DNA of 64,000 nt from Nitrincola alkalilacustris (GTDB lineage Bacteria; Pseudomonadota; Gammaproteobacteria; Pseudomonadales; Balneatricaceae). Every line of letters starts with the position of its first letter. Position 1 is the stretch's first letter. This document shows, piece after piece, positions 49,642 to 59,142 of the stretch. The notes beneath the pieces are model-generated. The model did not search any database and was not told the DNA's origin. It saw nothing but the letters and a program-made list of their open reading frames with translations. Location of the stretch: assembly GCF_008973755.1 (NCBI RefSeq), contig NZ_WBOM01000004.1, positions 124,001-188,000 of the forward strand, in the 5' to 3' direction. The translations under genes were made by a program, and so were the position numbers.

Positions 49642-50493
49642 TCAGCGCAAAGCGCTCTGTGACACCAACCAGTCATAAATCTGCTTTTTCTTAAGCCCAG
49701 TGATGCTGGCCGCCAACCCGGCGGCCTGTTTCGGCGGCAACTCCTCTGCCAACAGTCGCGCAATGCGCTCGGCCTCCGCATCCAACACCTGAGGCAAGGA
49801 ATCGGAACGGGTAGCACCATGCAACAGTACAACAAACTCACCCCGTTGCTGATTGGTATCGGCATTTACCCAATCACACAGCTGCGCAAGGGTACCGCCC
49901 TGTATGGTTTCAAACGTTTTGGTCAGCTCACGCGCGACCACAGCCTGGCGATCATCGCCATAGACCTCACGCATCATGGCAAGACTATCCACGATACGAT
50001 GTGTGGACTCATAGAAGATCAGAGTTGCGGTTTCAGCAAGATGCTGCTCCAACTGCTTACGCCTCATGCCCGGCTTGGACGGCAGAAAGCCACAGAACAG
50101 AAAACGATCAGACGGCAGGCCGGATACGCTCAGCGCAGCAACAAATGCACAACAACCAGGCACAGGAGACACCTTGAACCCTGCATCTCTGACACGCTTG
50201 ACCAGCACATAACCCGGGTCTGAAATCAGCGGCGTGCCAGCATCCGAAACCAGCGCAAGGCTCTTGCCTTCGGTTAAATACTGAACTATCTGCAAACTTC
50301 TTGCGTCCTCATTATGATCATGGACTGAAATCATAGGGACTTTAATGTTAAAGTGCGCCAGCATACGACCGGTATGCCGGGTATCCTCAGCTGCGATATA
50401 ATCTACGCTGCTCAGAATACTGAGGGCACGGGGCGACAGGTCATCAAGGTTGCCAATCGGTGTGGCTATGACATATAAAACTGGATCCGACAT
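49642..50493 (-). CDS. rsmI: 16S rRNA 2'-O-methyltransferase RsmI (C1402)
   Basis: A 283-residue enzyme that 2'-O-methylates C1402 of 16S rRNA, the base also modified by RsmH. It is a tetrapyrrole-methylase-fold protein: LYVIATPIGNLDDLSPRAL at the N-terminus, AAEDTRHTGRMLAHF, LALVSDAGTPLISDPGYVLV, and a family-typical VVARELTKTFETI. The start MSDPVLYV at 50493 is used; another ATG is one codon upstream. It is divergent from lpoA with 33 bases between start codons. Confidence 0.96.
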   Translation of the reverse strand: MSDPVLYVIATPIGNLDDLSPRALSILSSVDYIAAEDTRHTGRMLAHFNIKVPMISVHDHNEDARSLQIVQYLTEGKSLALVSDAGTPLISDPGYVLVKRVRDAGFKVSPVPGCCAFVAALSVSGLPSDRFLFCGFLPSKPGMRRKQLEQHLAETATLIFYESTHRIVDSLAMMREVYGDDRQAVVARELTKTFETIQGGTLAQLCDWVNADTNQQRGEFVVLLHGATRSDSLPQVLDAEAERIARLLAEELPPKQAAGLAASITGLKKKQIYDWLVSQSALR

Positions 50494-50526
50494 CACATTA
50501 CCATCCGCTTGCGGGTGTCAGAGTAT

Positions 50527-52353
50527 ATGATGAATAGAGTACGCTTGTCTTTTGCTTTAATACTGATCACCATTTTTGTGGCGGGGTGTACCCCTTCGCC
50601 TAAAGTACCGCCTCGCACGGCAATCCCGGCACAGGACAGTATTGTGGCCCTGTTGCGAGCCGCCGAGGAATCCCCCCCCATACGCGCAGCAGAGTTACGT
50701 GTAGAGGCAGCAAGACGCCTGGTGGATCAGGGGCGCCATGAAGACGCTGTTGCAGCGCTTGATCAGGTAGACACCCGCAGCCTACCCCCTTCACTGGCCT
50801 TTGAAGTATCACGACTGCGCGCCTCTTCATCCCTGGAGCGCCAGGATGGCAGTCGCGCACTGCAGTACCTCGACTGGGCTCAGCTGCCACCCAGCATGGA
50901 TCCCGCACAGGCCGTTGAACTGGCTGAACTTCGCGCCGATGCCTATGAGCAGCAGGATGATCCTTTATCCGCATTGCGCGAGCTGATCATCAGCAGCCAA
51001 CTGGAGATAGATCACTCCACACGGCTTTATCTGCATGAGCGCATCTGGCGTGAGCTGACCCAGCTCAACCCCAACTTGCTGGACAGTGCCGTGCGTGATC
51101 AGCGTAACGGCTATCATGAACAGGGCTGGTTCGAACTGGCACAGACCATGGCCAGCCGCCGTGACCATACCGGCCAGATGGAAGCGCTGGAGCAGTGGCA
51201 GATATTGTGGCAGGGCCATCCAGCTGCCATTGAGCCACCCCAGCTGCTGACAGGCATGCAACCCTCGCCCTCAATGGCTCTGCTGCCGACACCCGCACAG
51301 CACGGTGGGCGCATTGGCCTGCTGCTGCCTTTTTCCGGTCAACTGAGCCAGGCAGCAACCAATATAAGTGAAGGTTTCATAACAGCCATGCAGACCCAGG
51401 GAACAGGCTTCCCGCAGCCTCATCTGCTGATGCTGGACTCAGCACAGATCAGCACGCCGGAACAGCTCTTCGCGGTTGCTCAGCAACAACAGCTGAATCT
51501 GATCATAGGCCCACTGGATCGCAGCTTCGTCAACGCCATTGCACAGCAACCCTTCCACCCGGTCCCGGTACTTGCCCTGAATCAGGCAGATCCCGGACCC
51601 AGCATGCCCTATCAACTAGACCTGTCTTCAGAACAGGAAGCGATAGAGGTGGCCGAGCGGGCGTTTCGTGATGGTCACCGCAGCATACTGATCATCACAC
51701 CAAGTGCCGCCTGGGGTGACAGACTGGAGCGGACATTCACTCGTCACTTTGAGTCACTGGGCGGCAGAGTGGCAGGCAGTCTGCGTGCCGATACCAGCGC
51801 CAACCTCTCTGGCCAGATCAGTTCACTGGTGGCCACAGATCCGAGACAGCAAAGCTCAATTGCCCTGCGTATCCGTCAGGGAGAGAAGATAGAACCCGAA
51901 GAACGACGCCGCCAGGATGTTGATGCGATTCTTCTGGCTGCCAGCCCGCAGGACGCCAGACAGATTCAACCGATGCTGGCTTACCATTATGCCGGCGACA
52001 TACCCATCTATGCGACTTCACACCTGTATGATGGCCAGCCAGACAGAACAAGAGACACCGATCTGAACAATATTCAGTTCACCGATCTACCCTGGCGAAT
52101 CAGAGAGCCGAGCCCGACGCATCAGGCAATGCGTGCAGCACGCACCTCCCTCTACGATGATCTGGGCAAGCTGTATGCGCTGGGTGCCGATGCCTACACC
52201 CTCTTCCCCTATCTGCAGCAACTGGCATCAACACCCGGCAGCTATATTGAAGGTGAAACCGGCCGCCTGAGCCTGGATCAGCAAAACCGCATAGTGCGCA
52301 CCCTCCCTTGGGCTATATTCAGAAATGGAATACCACAACCACTTGATTATTGA
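50527..52353 (+). CDS. lpoA: Penicillin-binding protein activator LpoA
   Basis: A 608-residue outer-membrane lipoprotein that activates PBP1A. The signal peptide ends in the lipobox VAGC, so Cys is acylated after cleavage. The first half is TPR-like helical (VALLRAAEESPPIRAAELRVEAAR and onward); the second half, from about residue 255 (RIGLLLPFSGQLSQAATNISEGF), is a LivJ-like type I periplasmic-binding fold. No clear ribosome site is seen. ATG 50527 or 50530 are both possible. It heads the group lpoA-yraN-diaA-dolP. Confidence 0.93.
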   Translation: MMNRVRLSFALILITIFVAGCTPSPKVPPRTAIPAQDSIVALLRAAEESPPIRAAELRVEAARRLVDQGRHEDAVAALDQVDTRSLPPSLAFEVSRLRASSSLERQDGSRALQYLDWAQLPPSMDPAQAVELAELRADAYEQQDDPLSALRELIISSQLEIDHSTRLYLHERIWRELTQLNPNLLDSAVRDQRNGYHEQGWFELAQTMASRRDHTGQMEALEQWQILWQGHPAAIEPPQLLTGMQPSPSMALLPTPAQHGGRIGLLLPFSGQLSQAATNISEGFITAMQTQGTGFPQPHLLMLDSAQISTPEQLFAVAQQQQLNLIIGPLDRSFVNAIAQQPFHPVPVLALNQADPGPSMPYQLDLSSEQEAIEVAERAFRDGHRSILIITPSAAWGDRLERTFTRHFESLGGRVAGSLRADTSANLSGQISSLVATDPRQQSSIALRIRQGEKIEPEERRRQDVDAILLAASPQDARQIQPMLAYHYAGDIPIYATSHLYDGQPDRTRDTDLNNIQFTDLPWRIREPSPTHQAMRAARTSLYDDLGKLYALGADAYTLFPYLQQLASTPGSYIEGETGRLSLDQQNRIVRTLPWAIFRNGIPQPLDY

Positions 52354-52362
52354 GAGAAATTC

Positions 52363-52713
52363 ATGGATAGAATTGCTATCGGCACGGATGCCGAAGAACG
52401 CGCAACCCTGTGGCTACAGGAGCAGGGGTTGGTACTGCTGCAGAAAAATGCACGCTGCCGCCTCGGCGAGATAGATCTGATCATGCGGGATGAGCAGACG
52501 CTTGTTTTCGTAGAGGTGCGACAAAGACGCAGTCGAGCCTATGGCGGTGCAGCCGCTTCAGTGGATTGGCGCAAGCAGCTGAAGATCATACGGACCGCCC
52601 GCTATCTGATTGCCGGCAACCCGCGCTGGTCTTCACTGACATGTCGCTTCGACGTAATCGCTTTTGAAGGAGATCAGGAGCCGGTATGGTATAAGGATGC
52701 CTTCCGTGCCTGA
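52363..52713 (+). CDS. yraN: YraN family (UPF0102) nuclease-fold protein
   Basis: A 116-residue protein with the YraN core: ERATLWLQEQGLVLLQKNARCRLGEIDLIM, then TLVFVEVRQRRSRAYGGAAASVDWRKQ. The E...D..EVR pattern is that of Holliday-junction-resolvase-like restriction folds. Its biological role is not firmly known. It lies 9 bases after lpoA and 18 before diaA, the usual context. Confidence 0.93.
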   Translation: MDRIAIGTDAEERATLWLQEQGLVLLQKNARCRLGEIDLIMRDEQTLVFVEVRQRRSRAYGGAAASVDWRKQLKIIRTARYLIAGNPRWSSLTCRFDVIAFEGDQEPVWYKDAFRA

Positions 52714-52731
52714 CCTGTGGAAACCGAGTTG

Positions 52732-53319
52732 ATGGAATTACAAGACAGAATCATAAATCAATTTCATAACGCAATGGAGGTGAATGCTCAGACCATCGAG
52801 CAGAATACAGCCCTTATTGCGGCAGCGGGTGAACTCCTGCTGCACTGCCTGGTCAGTGAGAACAAGGTACTCTGTGCAGGCAATGGCGCATCTGCAGCCC
52901 TGAGCCAACACTTCAGCGCGTTGCTGATAAACCGTTATCGGCACGAGCGCCCCGGATTACCCGCACTCTCACTCAGTGCGGACAGCGCCACGCTGAGTGG
53001 TATCGCTGAGGACAGCGGTTTTGCTGACATCTACTCGAAACAGATCAGAGCATTTGGACAGCCTGGGGACATACTGCTGGCCATATCACCCGATGGACGC
53101 GCAGCCAGCCTGGTTCAGGCCATTCAGGCAGCGCATGATCGCGGTATGCTGGTAATTGCACTGACCGGTGCCGACGGTGGAAACATGACCGCTCTGATGC
53201 AACCCGACGAGATAGAGATATGCGTCCCCTCCACCGACGAGATAGCAGTGCACGACGCTCATCAACTGATACTGCACTGCCTGTGTGACCTGATCGATTA
53301 TCAATTATTTGGAGCCTGA
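52732..53319 (+). CDS. diaA: DnaA initiator-associating protein DiaA (SIS domain)
   Basis: A 195-residue SIS-domain protein. KVLCAGNGASAALSQHFSALLINRYRHERPGLPAL and GQPGDILLAISPDGRAASLVQAIQAAHDRGMLVIALTG are close to the DiaA/GmhA pattern. The end LILHCLCDLIDYQLF matches DiaA rather than GmhA. DiaA tetramers bind DnaA and promote replication start at oriC. ATG 52732 is used; a GTG at 52717 is in frame. It is followed 3 bases later by dolP. Confidence 0.92.
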   Translation: MELQDRIINQFHNAMEVNAQTIEQNTALIAAAGELLLHCLVSENKVLCAGNGASAALSQHFSALLINRYRHERPGLPALSLSADSATLSGIAEDSGFADIYSKQIRAFGQPGDILLAISPDGRAASLVQAIQAAHDRGMLVIALTGADGGNMTALMQPDEIEICVPSTDEIAVHDAHQLILHCLCDLIDYQLFGA

Positions 53320-53322
53320 GCC

Positions 53323-53889
53323 ATGAAAAAAACCCTGCCCTTGCTGCTGTTGCTGTGCGCTTTCATTACCGGCTGCTCAACCATTGTCAGCAGCACCCGG
53401 GAAACCCCGATTGATGAACACGAAGGCAGACGAACCATCGGTAACTTCATTGAAGACAATTCGATTGAGTTCAAGGTCAAGGTCAATATCAACAAGGGGT
53501 CTCAGGCACTGGCAGACTCAAACATCAGCGTTAACAGCTTCAATCGCCAGATCCTGCTTACCGGCCAGGTGCCCAACGAGCGGGTCAAGGCAGAAGCGGC
53601 TGAAGTGGCCAGCCAGGTCCGCGAAGTTCGCAAGATCCATAACGAGCTGGAAATTGCTGGACCGACTTCGATGATGATCCGAGCCAATGACACCTATCTC
53701 TCAGGACGGGTCAAGGCACAGCTTCTGGCAGATCGTAATACGGAAGGGATGCGCATCAAGGTGGTAACCGAGAACAGTACCGTCTACCTGATGGGATTAG
53801 TGACTCCTGCAGAAGCCGATATCGCGGTTGAAGTTGTACGCTCAATCGTCGGTGTACGCAAGATTGTGAAAGTGTTTGAGTATATCTGA
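53323..53889 (+). CDS. dolP: Outer-membrane lipoprotein DolP (dual BON domains)
   Basis: A 188-residue lipoprotein with signal peptide MKKTLPLLLLLCAFITGC, where ITGC is the lipobox. Two BON domains follow: EFKVKVNINKGSQALADSNISVNSFNRQILLTGQVP and DTYLSGRVKAQLLADRNTEGMRIKVVTENSTVYLMGLV. DolP (YraP) supports outer-membrane integrity and BamA folding at the division site. It closes the lpoA operon. A 72-base gap with an inverted repeat follows. Confidence 0.94.
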   Translation: MKKTLPLLLLLCAFITGCSTIVSSTRETPIDEHEGRRTIGNFIEDNSIEFKVKVNINKGSQALADSNISVNSFNRQILLTGQVPNERVKAEAAEVASQVREVRKIHNELEIAGPTSMMIRANDTYLSGRVKAQLLADRNTEGMRIKVVTENSTVYLMGLVTPAEADIAVEVVRSIVGVRKIVKVFEYI

Positions 53890-53910
53890 TTGGCAAGAGA
53901 TCGGAACGAG

Positions 53911-53942
53911 ATCCCGGGGTAGCCAGAACAGCAGCCCGGGAT
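53911..53942. repeat. Inverted repeat between dolP and sspB
   Basis: ATCCCGGG (53911-53918) is mirrored by CCCGGGAT (53935-53942), a perfect 8-bp stem with a 16-base loop in the gap between the two convergent genes. No T-run follows on either strand, so it is at best an atypical bidirectional terminator. Confidence 0.5.
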
Positions 53943-53961
53943 TGCAAGAAAATCAGAGTCG

Positions 53962-54438
53962 TTATTTGACAATTTTCAATGATGGCGGCTTGGACTTGCC
54001 CCCCTTACCAGCCTTGGTACCTTTTGCCGGGACCACGCCACTTGGCCCCTTGGATTTCGGTGGCCCAGGTGGTTCAGGCGACTCAGACGGCACCTCGGTC
54101 TGAGCAACCGATGTCAGCAGATCTGCACCCGGCTCCATGCCAAACACCATCCCCATGCCATTCTCACGCGCATAGATCGCCACAATGGCGGCCACAGGCA
54201 CAAAAACATTCATCGGTACGCCACCAAAGCGCGCATTGAATGAAATTGCATCATGCCCAAGCAACAGATCCCTGACCGCACCATAGCCGATATTCAGAAC
54301 AATCTGATCATTCTGAATAAACTGTACAGGTACCAGAACTCCCTGCATCCTGGTATCGACAGCTATATGCGGCGTCATATCATTGTCAGTGATCCATTGA
54401 TGCAATGCCTGCAACAGGTATGAACGGCTTGGTGTCAT
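53962..54438 (-). CDS. sspB: ClpXP adaptor SspB
   Basis: A 158-residue adaptor delivering ssrA-tagged and other substrates to ClpXP. The N-terminal substrate-binding domain reads SRSYLLQALHQWITDNDMTPHIAVDTR and contains NIGYGAVRDLLLG and ARFGGVPMNVFVPVAAIVAIYARENGMGM. A flexible Pro/Gly/Lys linker leads to the ClpX-binding tip PPSLKIVK. It follows sspA by 30 bases in the usual order. Confidence 0.95.
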   Translation of the reverse strand: MTPSRSYLLQALHQWITDNDMTPHIAVDTRMQGVLVPVQFIQNDQIVLNIGYGAVRDLLLGHDAISFNARFGGVPMNVFVPVAAIVAIYARENGMGMVFGMEPGADLLTSVAQTEVPSESPEPPGPPKSKGPSGVVPAKGTKAGKGGKSKPPSLKIVK

Positions 54439-54468
54439 TAACTCTACCCTGATATTCCGATTACTGTG

Positions 54469-55101
54469 TCAGTCACGCATTTCACGCTCAGCTTCCGACA
54501 GGCTTGCCTGGAAAGACTCACGCTCAAAAAGACGTTTCATGTATGCCAGCAGCGGTTTGCACTGCGCTTCAGGCAAATCAATGCCCATCACCTGCAGACG
54601 CCACAGTAAAGGCGCAATACAGCAATCCACCAGCGTAAACTCATCACTCATGAAGAACGGCTTGTCAGCAAAGATAGGCGCAATGGAAACCAGACTGTCG
54701 CGCAGCTCCTTGCGTGCCCGCTCCAGGGTTTCATCATCAGCCTGCCCTGTCAGCAATATATCCGCATGCACACACCAGTCACGCTGTATGCGATACATGA
54801 ACAGACGACTGTCAGCTCTGGCCACCGGATACACTGGCAGCAGAGGGGGATGAGGAAAACGCTCATCCAGATATTCCATCATCACACCAGGCTCATAGAG
54901 CACCAGATCTCGATCCAGCAGTGTCGGCAAAGTGTTATAAGGATTCAGCCCGACAAGATCTTCAGGCATATCTTCCACTTTACAGTCCACAACATCAACA
55001 GCAACGCCTTTTTCCGCCAGCACAATGCGGACACGATGGCTGTATTGATCATCACCATCAGAAAAAAACGTCATGGAAGAACGCTTAGCCACAACACCCA
55101 T
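54469..55101 (-). CDS. sspA: Stringent starvation protein A SspA
   Basis: A 210-residue GST-fold protein that binds RNA polymerase and helps stationary-phase and acid-stress gene expression. MTFFSDGDDQYSHRVRIVLAEKGVAVDVVDC and NPYNTLPTLLDRDLVLYEPGVMMEYLDERFPHPPLLPVYPV are typical. The GST catalytic residue is missing, as in SspA generally. It forms an operon with sspB. Confidence 0.95.
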   Translation of the reverse strand: MGVVAKRSSMTFFSDGDDQYSHRVRIVLAEKGVAVDVVDCKVEDMPEDLVGLNPYNTLPTLLDRDLVLYEPGVMMEYLDERFPHPPLLPVYPVARADSRLFMYRIQRDWCVHADILLTGQADDETLERARKELRDSLVSIAPIFADKPFFMSDEFTLVDCCIAPLLWRLQVMGIDLPEAQCKPLLAYMKRLFERESFQASLSEAEREMRD

Positions 55102-55128
55102 CGAATTACCTCATAATGTATCAGGTAC

Positions 55129-55170
55129 AAAAACAAAAAAGCTACGCGACCCTTGCGGATCGCGTAGTAC
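55129..55170 (-). terminator. Rho-independent terminator of petABC
   Basis: On the minus strand CTACGCGA and TCGCGTAG (55160-55167 and 55142-55149) form an 8-bp stem with a 10-base loop, followed by CTTTTTTGTTTTTG. It lies 23 bases after the petC stop codon and before sspA. Confidence 0.9.
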
Positions 55171-55192
55171 ATTTACCGCCCCATTTCTGGTA

Positions 55193-55960
55193 TCAGTGAA
55201 TATCTTTCCAGTACTCACGCTTCAACGCATAGGCAAACACGAAGAAGATAGCCAGGAAGATTAACACATAAAGGCCAATTCGTTCAGAATCCATTCTGGT
55301 TGGTTCACCAACATAGGTCATGAAGTTAACCAGATCATAGATCGCCTGATCAAACTCCTGCTCCGAAAGACTACCCGTATCAGGCTGCACCGTCAGACAC
55401 TGCCCCATGCGCTTACCGGTCAGAGGATCAACTGTGCCCTTGTTGCCCTTTTCCAACTCTTCCATTGTGCAGCTGTTGATGACGACACCCTGCAGGTCTT
55501 CAAGCACATTCGGCATACCGACATCGGTAAACAGTGCATTGTTGACACCCCATGGGCGGGAGTCATCACGATAAAAAGTACGCATATAGGTGTAGAGCCA
55601 GCGAGAGTTGCGTACGCGGGTTAGGTTTGTCAGATCTGGCGGTGGAGCACCGAACCATCCTGCCGCATCCGACTTATCCATAGAGATGGTCATCAGGTCG
55701 TTAATGCCATGCTCACCCAGAATCAGATACTCCTCCATCAGATCCTCAGGAATACCCAGGTCATCAGCGGTACGGGCAAAACGCTGGTACTCCAGAGAAT
55801 GACAGCCCATGCAGCGGTTGACATACAAAGCCATTCCTCGCTGCAGTGACTCCTGATCACGCAGATCGGCCTTGAAGCTGTCCAGCGGATAGTTGCTGGC
55901 GGCAGCGGAGGCCAGAGCCGGCACAAGTGCCAGCAATAAAACCAACAGATATTTTTTCAT
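55193..55960 (-). CDS. petC: Cytochrome c1 of the bc1 complex
   Basis: A 255-residue protein with a cleaved signal peptide (ALASAAA). The haem-binding CxxCH is VNRCMGCHSLEYQRF (about residues 50-54). The likely axial Met lies in TDVGMPNVLED. A C-terminal helix (GLYVLIFLAIFFVFAYAL) anchors it, with a short YWKDIH cytoplasmic tail. It passes electrons from the Rieske protein to soluble cytochrome c. It starts one base into the end of petB. Confidence 0.96.
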   Translation of the reverse strand: MKKYLLVLLLALVPALASAAASNYPLDSFKADLRDQESLQRGMALYVNRCMGCHSLEYQRFARTADDLGIPEDLMEEYLILGEHGINDLMTISMDKSDAAGWFGAPPPDLTNLTRVRNSRWLYTYMRTFYRDDSRPWGVNNALFTDVGMPNVLEDLQGVVINSCTMEELEKGNKGTVDPLTGKRMGQCLTVQPDTGSLSEQEFDQAIYDLVNFMTYVGEPTRMDSERIGLYVLIFLAIFFVFAYALKREYWKDIH

Positions 55961-57219
55961 TAGCCTGTCACCCTTTCCGGAACCGGTTTAGTCTTTTCCA
56001 TCCTGGTGTAGAAAGGCATCAGGATGAAGTAGGCGAAATACAGCACGGTACAGATCTGCGCCACAGCGGTGCGCAGGTCAGTTGCCGGCAATGCACCCAG
56101 AACACTGAGAATGACAAAGCTGATGGCAAAGATGACCAGGAATATACGGCTGATATTACCCTTGTAGCGCATTGACTTCACCGGACTGCGGTCAAGCCAT
56201 GGCAGCACAAACAGAATAGCAATCGCTGCACCCATGACCACAACGCCCCAGAACTTGGCATCCAGACCGAAGAGCGGGAAGGTTACCGCACGCAGCATCG
56301 CGTAGAAGGCTGTGAAGTACCAGACAGGCGCGATGTGGTCAGGCGTTTTCAGCGGGTTGGCCGGCTCGAAGTTCGGCGCCTCAAGGAAGTAACCACCCCC
56401 TTCAGGGAAGAAGAAGAGTACGATCGAGAAGACAAACAGGAATACCGCAACACCTGCAATATCCTTGACTGTGTAGTAAGGATGGAAAGGGATACCATCA
56501 AGCGGCACGCCATTGGCATCCTTCTTCTCTTTGATTTCGATACCATCAGGGTTATTGGAGCCCACTTCGTGCAGCGCAATAATATGCAGCACCACCAGCG
56601 CAACGATGACCAGAGGCAGCGCAATGACATGCAGCGCAAAGAAGCGGTTCAGTGTGATACCGGATATCAGATAATCACCCCGAATCCACTGCTGCAGATC
56701 GGGACCGATCACAGGAATGGCACCAAACAGTGACACGATAACCTGCGCACCCCAGTAAGACATCTGACCCCATGGCAGCAGATAGCCCATGAAAGCCTCT
56801 GCCATCAGCAGCAGGTAGATGGTCATACCGAAGATCCACACCAGCTCACGCGGCTTCTTGTAGGAGCCATAGAGCAGACCACGGAACATATGCAGATAGA
56901 TGACAACAAAGAATGCTGATGCACCGGTTGAGTGCATGTATCGCAGCAGCCATCCATACTCGACATCACGCATGATGTATTCAATGGACGCAAAGGCACC
57001 TTCCGCTGAAGGATTGTAGCTCATGGTCAGCCAGATACCGGTCAGGATCTGATTGACCAGCACCAGCAGTGCCAGTGAACCAAAGAAATACCAGAAGTTG
57101 AAGTTCTTTGGCGCATAGTATTTGGATAGATGATCTTCCCACATCTGAGTGGCCGGGAAACGGTCATCGATCCAGCGCATCAGGCCACTTTCTGCTTTAC
57201 TACGATTAGGATTTCCCAT
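55960..57219 (-). CDS. petB: Cytochrome b of the bc1 complex
   Basis: A 419-residue quinol-oxidising subunit with eight or so helices. Haem ligands are in RYMHSTGAS, IYLHMFRG, ALHVIALPL and VVLHIIALHEVGSNNP. The Qo motif reads PVWYFTAFYAMLRA, with Val where the mitochondrial PEWY has Glu. It has the full length of a fused b plus subunit IV-like protein. It shares single-base overlaps with petA and petC. Confidence 0.97.
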   Translation of the reverse strand: MGNPNRSKAESGLMRWIDDRFPATQMWEDHLSKYYAPKNFNFWYFFGSLALLVLVNQILTGIWLTMSYNPSAEGAFASIEYIMRDVEYGWLLRYMHSTGASAFFVVIYLHMFRGLLYGSYKKPRELVWIFGMTIYLLLMAEAFMGYLLPWGQMSYWGAQVIVSLFGAIPVIGPDLQQWIRGDYLISGITLNRFFALHVIALPLVIVALVVLHIIALHEVGSNNPDGIEIKEKKDANGVPLDGIPFHPYYTVKDIAGVAVFLFVFSIVLFFFPEGGGYFLEAPNFEPANPLKTPDHIAPVWYFTAFYAMLRAVTFPLFGLDAKFWGVVVMGAAIAILFVLPWLDRSPVKSMRYKGNISRIFLVIFAISFVILSVLGALPATDLRTAVAQICTVLYFAYFILMPFYTRMEKTKPVPERVTG

Positions 57220-57815
57220 TACGTGTTCTCCTGATCTATACCGATGACCAACGTGTTGTCATCTTCATACGAATGGGGTGGGATAACCAGATTGGTTGGC
57301 GCAGGCTGAGCTCTGTATACGCGACCTGACAGGTCGAAACGCGAACCATGGCAAGGACAGAAGAAGCCACCCAGCCACTCACTTCCCAGATCAGCAGGTG
57401 CAATCTCTGGACGATAAGTTGGAGAGCAACCCAGGTGAGTACAGATACCCACGACCACCATGATTTCAGGCCTGAGTGCACGAGCCGCTGTTTTCGGGAT
57501 ATAGTCAGGCTGCTCGGATCTGTCGGATTCCGGATCGGCAACACGATCGTTCAACTGATCCAGGTTGGCCAGCGCCTCTTCGGTACGCCTGACGATCCAG
57601 ACCGGACGACCTCGCCACTCAACAATCATCTGCTGACCAGGCTCGAGTTTACTGATATCAGCCCTGGCAGGGGCACCCGCAGCTCGCGCCTTGGCACTGG
57701 GGTGCCAAGAGGCCACGAACGGGACAGCTACCCCTACAGCGCCGACCGCACCCAGTGCAGACGTGGCACCTACGAGGAGCCGACGCCGGCCCTTATTCAC
57801 GCCGTCATTGCTCAT
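57219..57815 (-). CDS. petA: Rieske iron-sulfur subunit of the bc1 complex
   Basis: A 198-residue protein with an N-terminal RRR-containing Tat-type signal anchor (NKGRRRLLVGATSALGAVGAVGVAVPFVASW). The 2Fe-2S cluster binds CTHLGCSPTY and CPCHGSRFDLSGRV. It is the first gene of petABC, transferring electrons from ubiquinol at cytochrome b to cytochrome c1. Confidence 0.97.
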   Translation of the reverse strand: MSNDGVNKGRRRLLVGATSALGAVGAVGVAVPFVASWHPSAKARAAGAPARADISKLEPGQQMIVEWRGRPVWIVRRTEEALANLDQLNDRVADPESDRSEQPDYIPKTAARALRPEIMVVVGICTHLGCSPTYRPEIAPADLGSEWLGGFFCPCHGSRFDLSGRVYRAQPAPTNLVIPPHSYEDDNTLVIGIDQENT

Positions 57816-58056
57816 TCACTTCATCTCCACTCATTCGACAGTTTTTTCTGCTACAGAACAGAAGTCCGCCGCCAGTATTTAAACCCACAAAAAATCGGAT
57901 TCTTCAAATGGCGCAAATAGTAATGAAAATACCCATTTTATACAAGGCATAAAGCCGCAGACCTTAGACCAAGAAACCAGAAAAGTCACACCGGAAACCA
58001 GTAACCGCAAGGGCTTGAGCTGCTGACTGATAAATTACTCCGCTTTTGGTAAGGCG

Positions 58057-58095
58057 AAAAAAAACCCGAAACCTGTACGGGCTTCGGGCTTTTTT
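58057..58095 (-). terminator. Rho-independent terminator of rplM-rpsI
   Basis: CCCGAA and TTCGGG (58065-58070 and 58083-58088) pair around a 12-base loop. On the minus strand the stem is followed by TTTTTTTT, and T-runs flank it on both sides. The rest of the 318-base gap 57816-58133 has no gene; the petA promoter should be in it, but I cannot place it surely. Confidence 0.85.
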
Positions 58096-58133
58096 GCCAG
58101 CGCTTGACACAGGCAGCCATGGCTGCCGGGCAA

Positions 58134-58526
58134 TTAACGCTTGGAGAACTGTGGACGCTTACGTGCTTTACGCAGACCGACCTTCTTACGCTCGACCATA
58201 CGGGAGTCACGTGTCACGAAACCAGCCTGACGCAGCACGCCACGCAGGTTTTCGTCATATTCCATCAGCGCACGGGTGATACCGTGACGGATAGCACCGG
58301 CCTGACCGAAGCTGCCACCACCTGCAACAGTGATCAGCATATCCATCTTGCCGTTCATTTCAGTCAGTTCCAGCGGCTGCATGATGATCATGCGCGCGGT
58401 TTCACGACCGAAGTATTCTTCCATAGTGCGCTGGTTGATAGTGATTTTGCCTGTACCTGGACGCAGGAAGACGCGAGCAGTAGAGGTTTTGCGACGGCCT
58501 GTGCCGTAATACTGAGTGATTGACAT
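58134..58526 (-). CDS. rpsI: 30S ribosomal protein S9
   Basis: A 130-residue protein of normal length. [28 protein letters not shown] and [23 protein letters not shown] are S9 signatures. The end [12 protein letters not shown] carries the conserved C-terminal tail that reaches the P-site tRNA. It is co-transcribed with rplM, 14 bases upstream. Confidence 0.98.
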   Translation of the reverse strand: MSITQYYGTGRRKTSTARVFLRPGTGKITINQRTMEEYFGRETARMIIMQPLELTEMNGKMDMLITVAGGGSFGQAGAIRHGITRALMEYDENLRGVLRQAGFVTRDSRMVERKKVGLRKARKRPQFSKR

Positions 58527-58540
58527 TTTTCGCCTTCCCC

Positions 58541-58972
58541 TTAGATGTTCAGTTCTTTAGGTTGCTGAGCCTGATGCGGATGCTGATTGCCCGCATAAAC
58601 TTTCAGCTTGGAGTACATGGCACGACCAAGCGGGCCCTTCGGCAGCATACCTTTCACAGCCAGCTCAATTGTGCGCTCTGGGAAAGTCTGAATCATCTTG
58701 TTGAAGTTGGCTTCTTTAAGACCACCAGGGAAGCCGGAATGACGGTAGTACATCTTGTCATTACGCTTGTTACCAGTCACATGTACTTTTTCGGCATTGA
58801 CGATAACGATGTAGTCGCCGGTATCAACATGTGGAGTAAATTCTGGCTTGTGCTTGCCACGCAGACGGCGTGCAACTTCTGTCGCCAGACGACCAAGAGT
58901 TTTACCCTCGGCATTGATCACGTACCAGTCGCGCTTCACATCGGCTGGCTTGGTGCTAACAGTTGTGCTCAT
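58541..58972 (-). CDS. rplM: 50S ribosomal protein L13
   Basis: A 143-residue protein of normal length. [48 protein letters not shown] and [29 protein letters not shown] are the L13 pattern. It is the first gene of the rplM-rpsI operon. L13 represses this operon in E. coli; the 170-base upstream leader is of suitable length for such control, but I cannot prove it. Confidence 0.98.
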   Translation of the reverse strand: MSTTVSTKPADVKRDWYVINAEGKTLGRLATEVARRLRGKHKPEFTPHVDTGDYIVIVNAEKVHVTGNKRNDKMYYRHSGFPGGLKEANFNKMIQTFPERTIELAVKGMLPKGPLGRAMYSKLKVYAGNQHPHQAQQPKELNI

Positions 58973-59142
58973 TTGAAATCACCTTAACTCGTTAGGCCTC
59001 TTCACGCGCAGAGCGACGATCACAGCCTACCTTATAGTTATTTGTTGCCTGCCTTCTTGCAGCCAACGTTTACACCCCTCAAATCAGGGAGCGCAGATTA
59101 TACTCATCTCTTTTACAAAAAACGAGTATAAAATCGAATAAA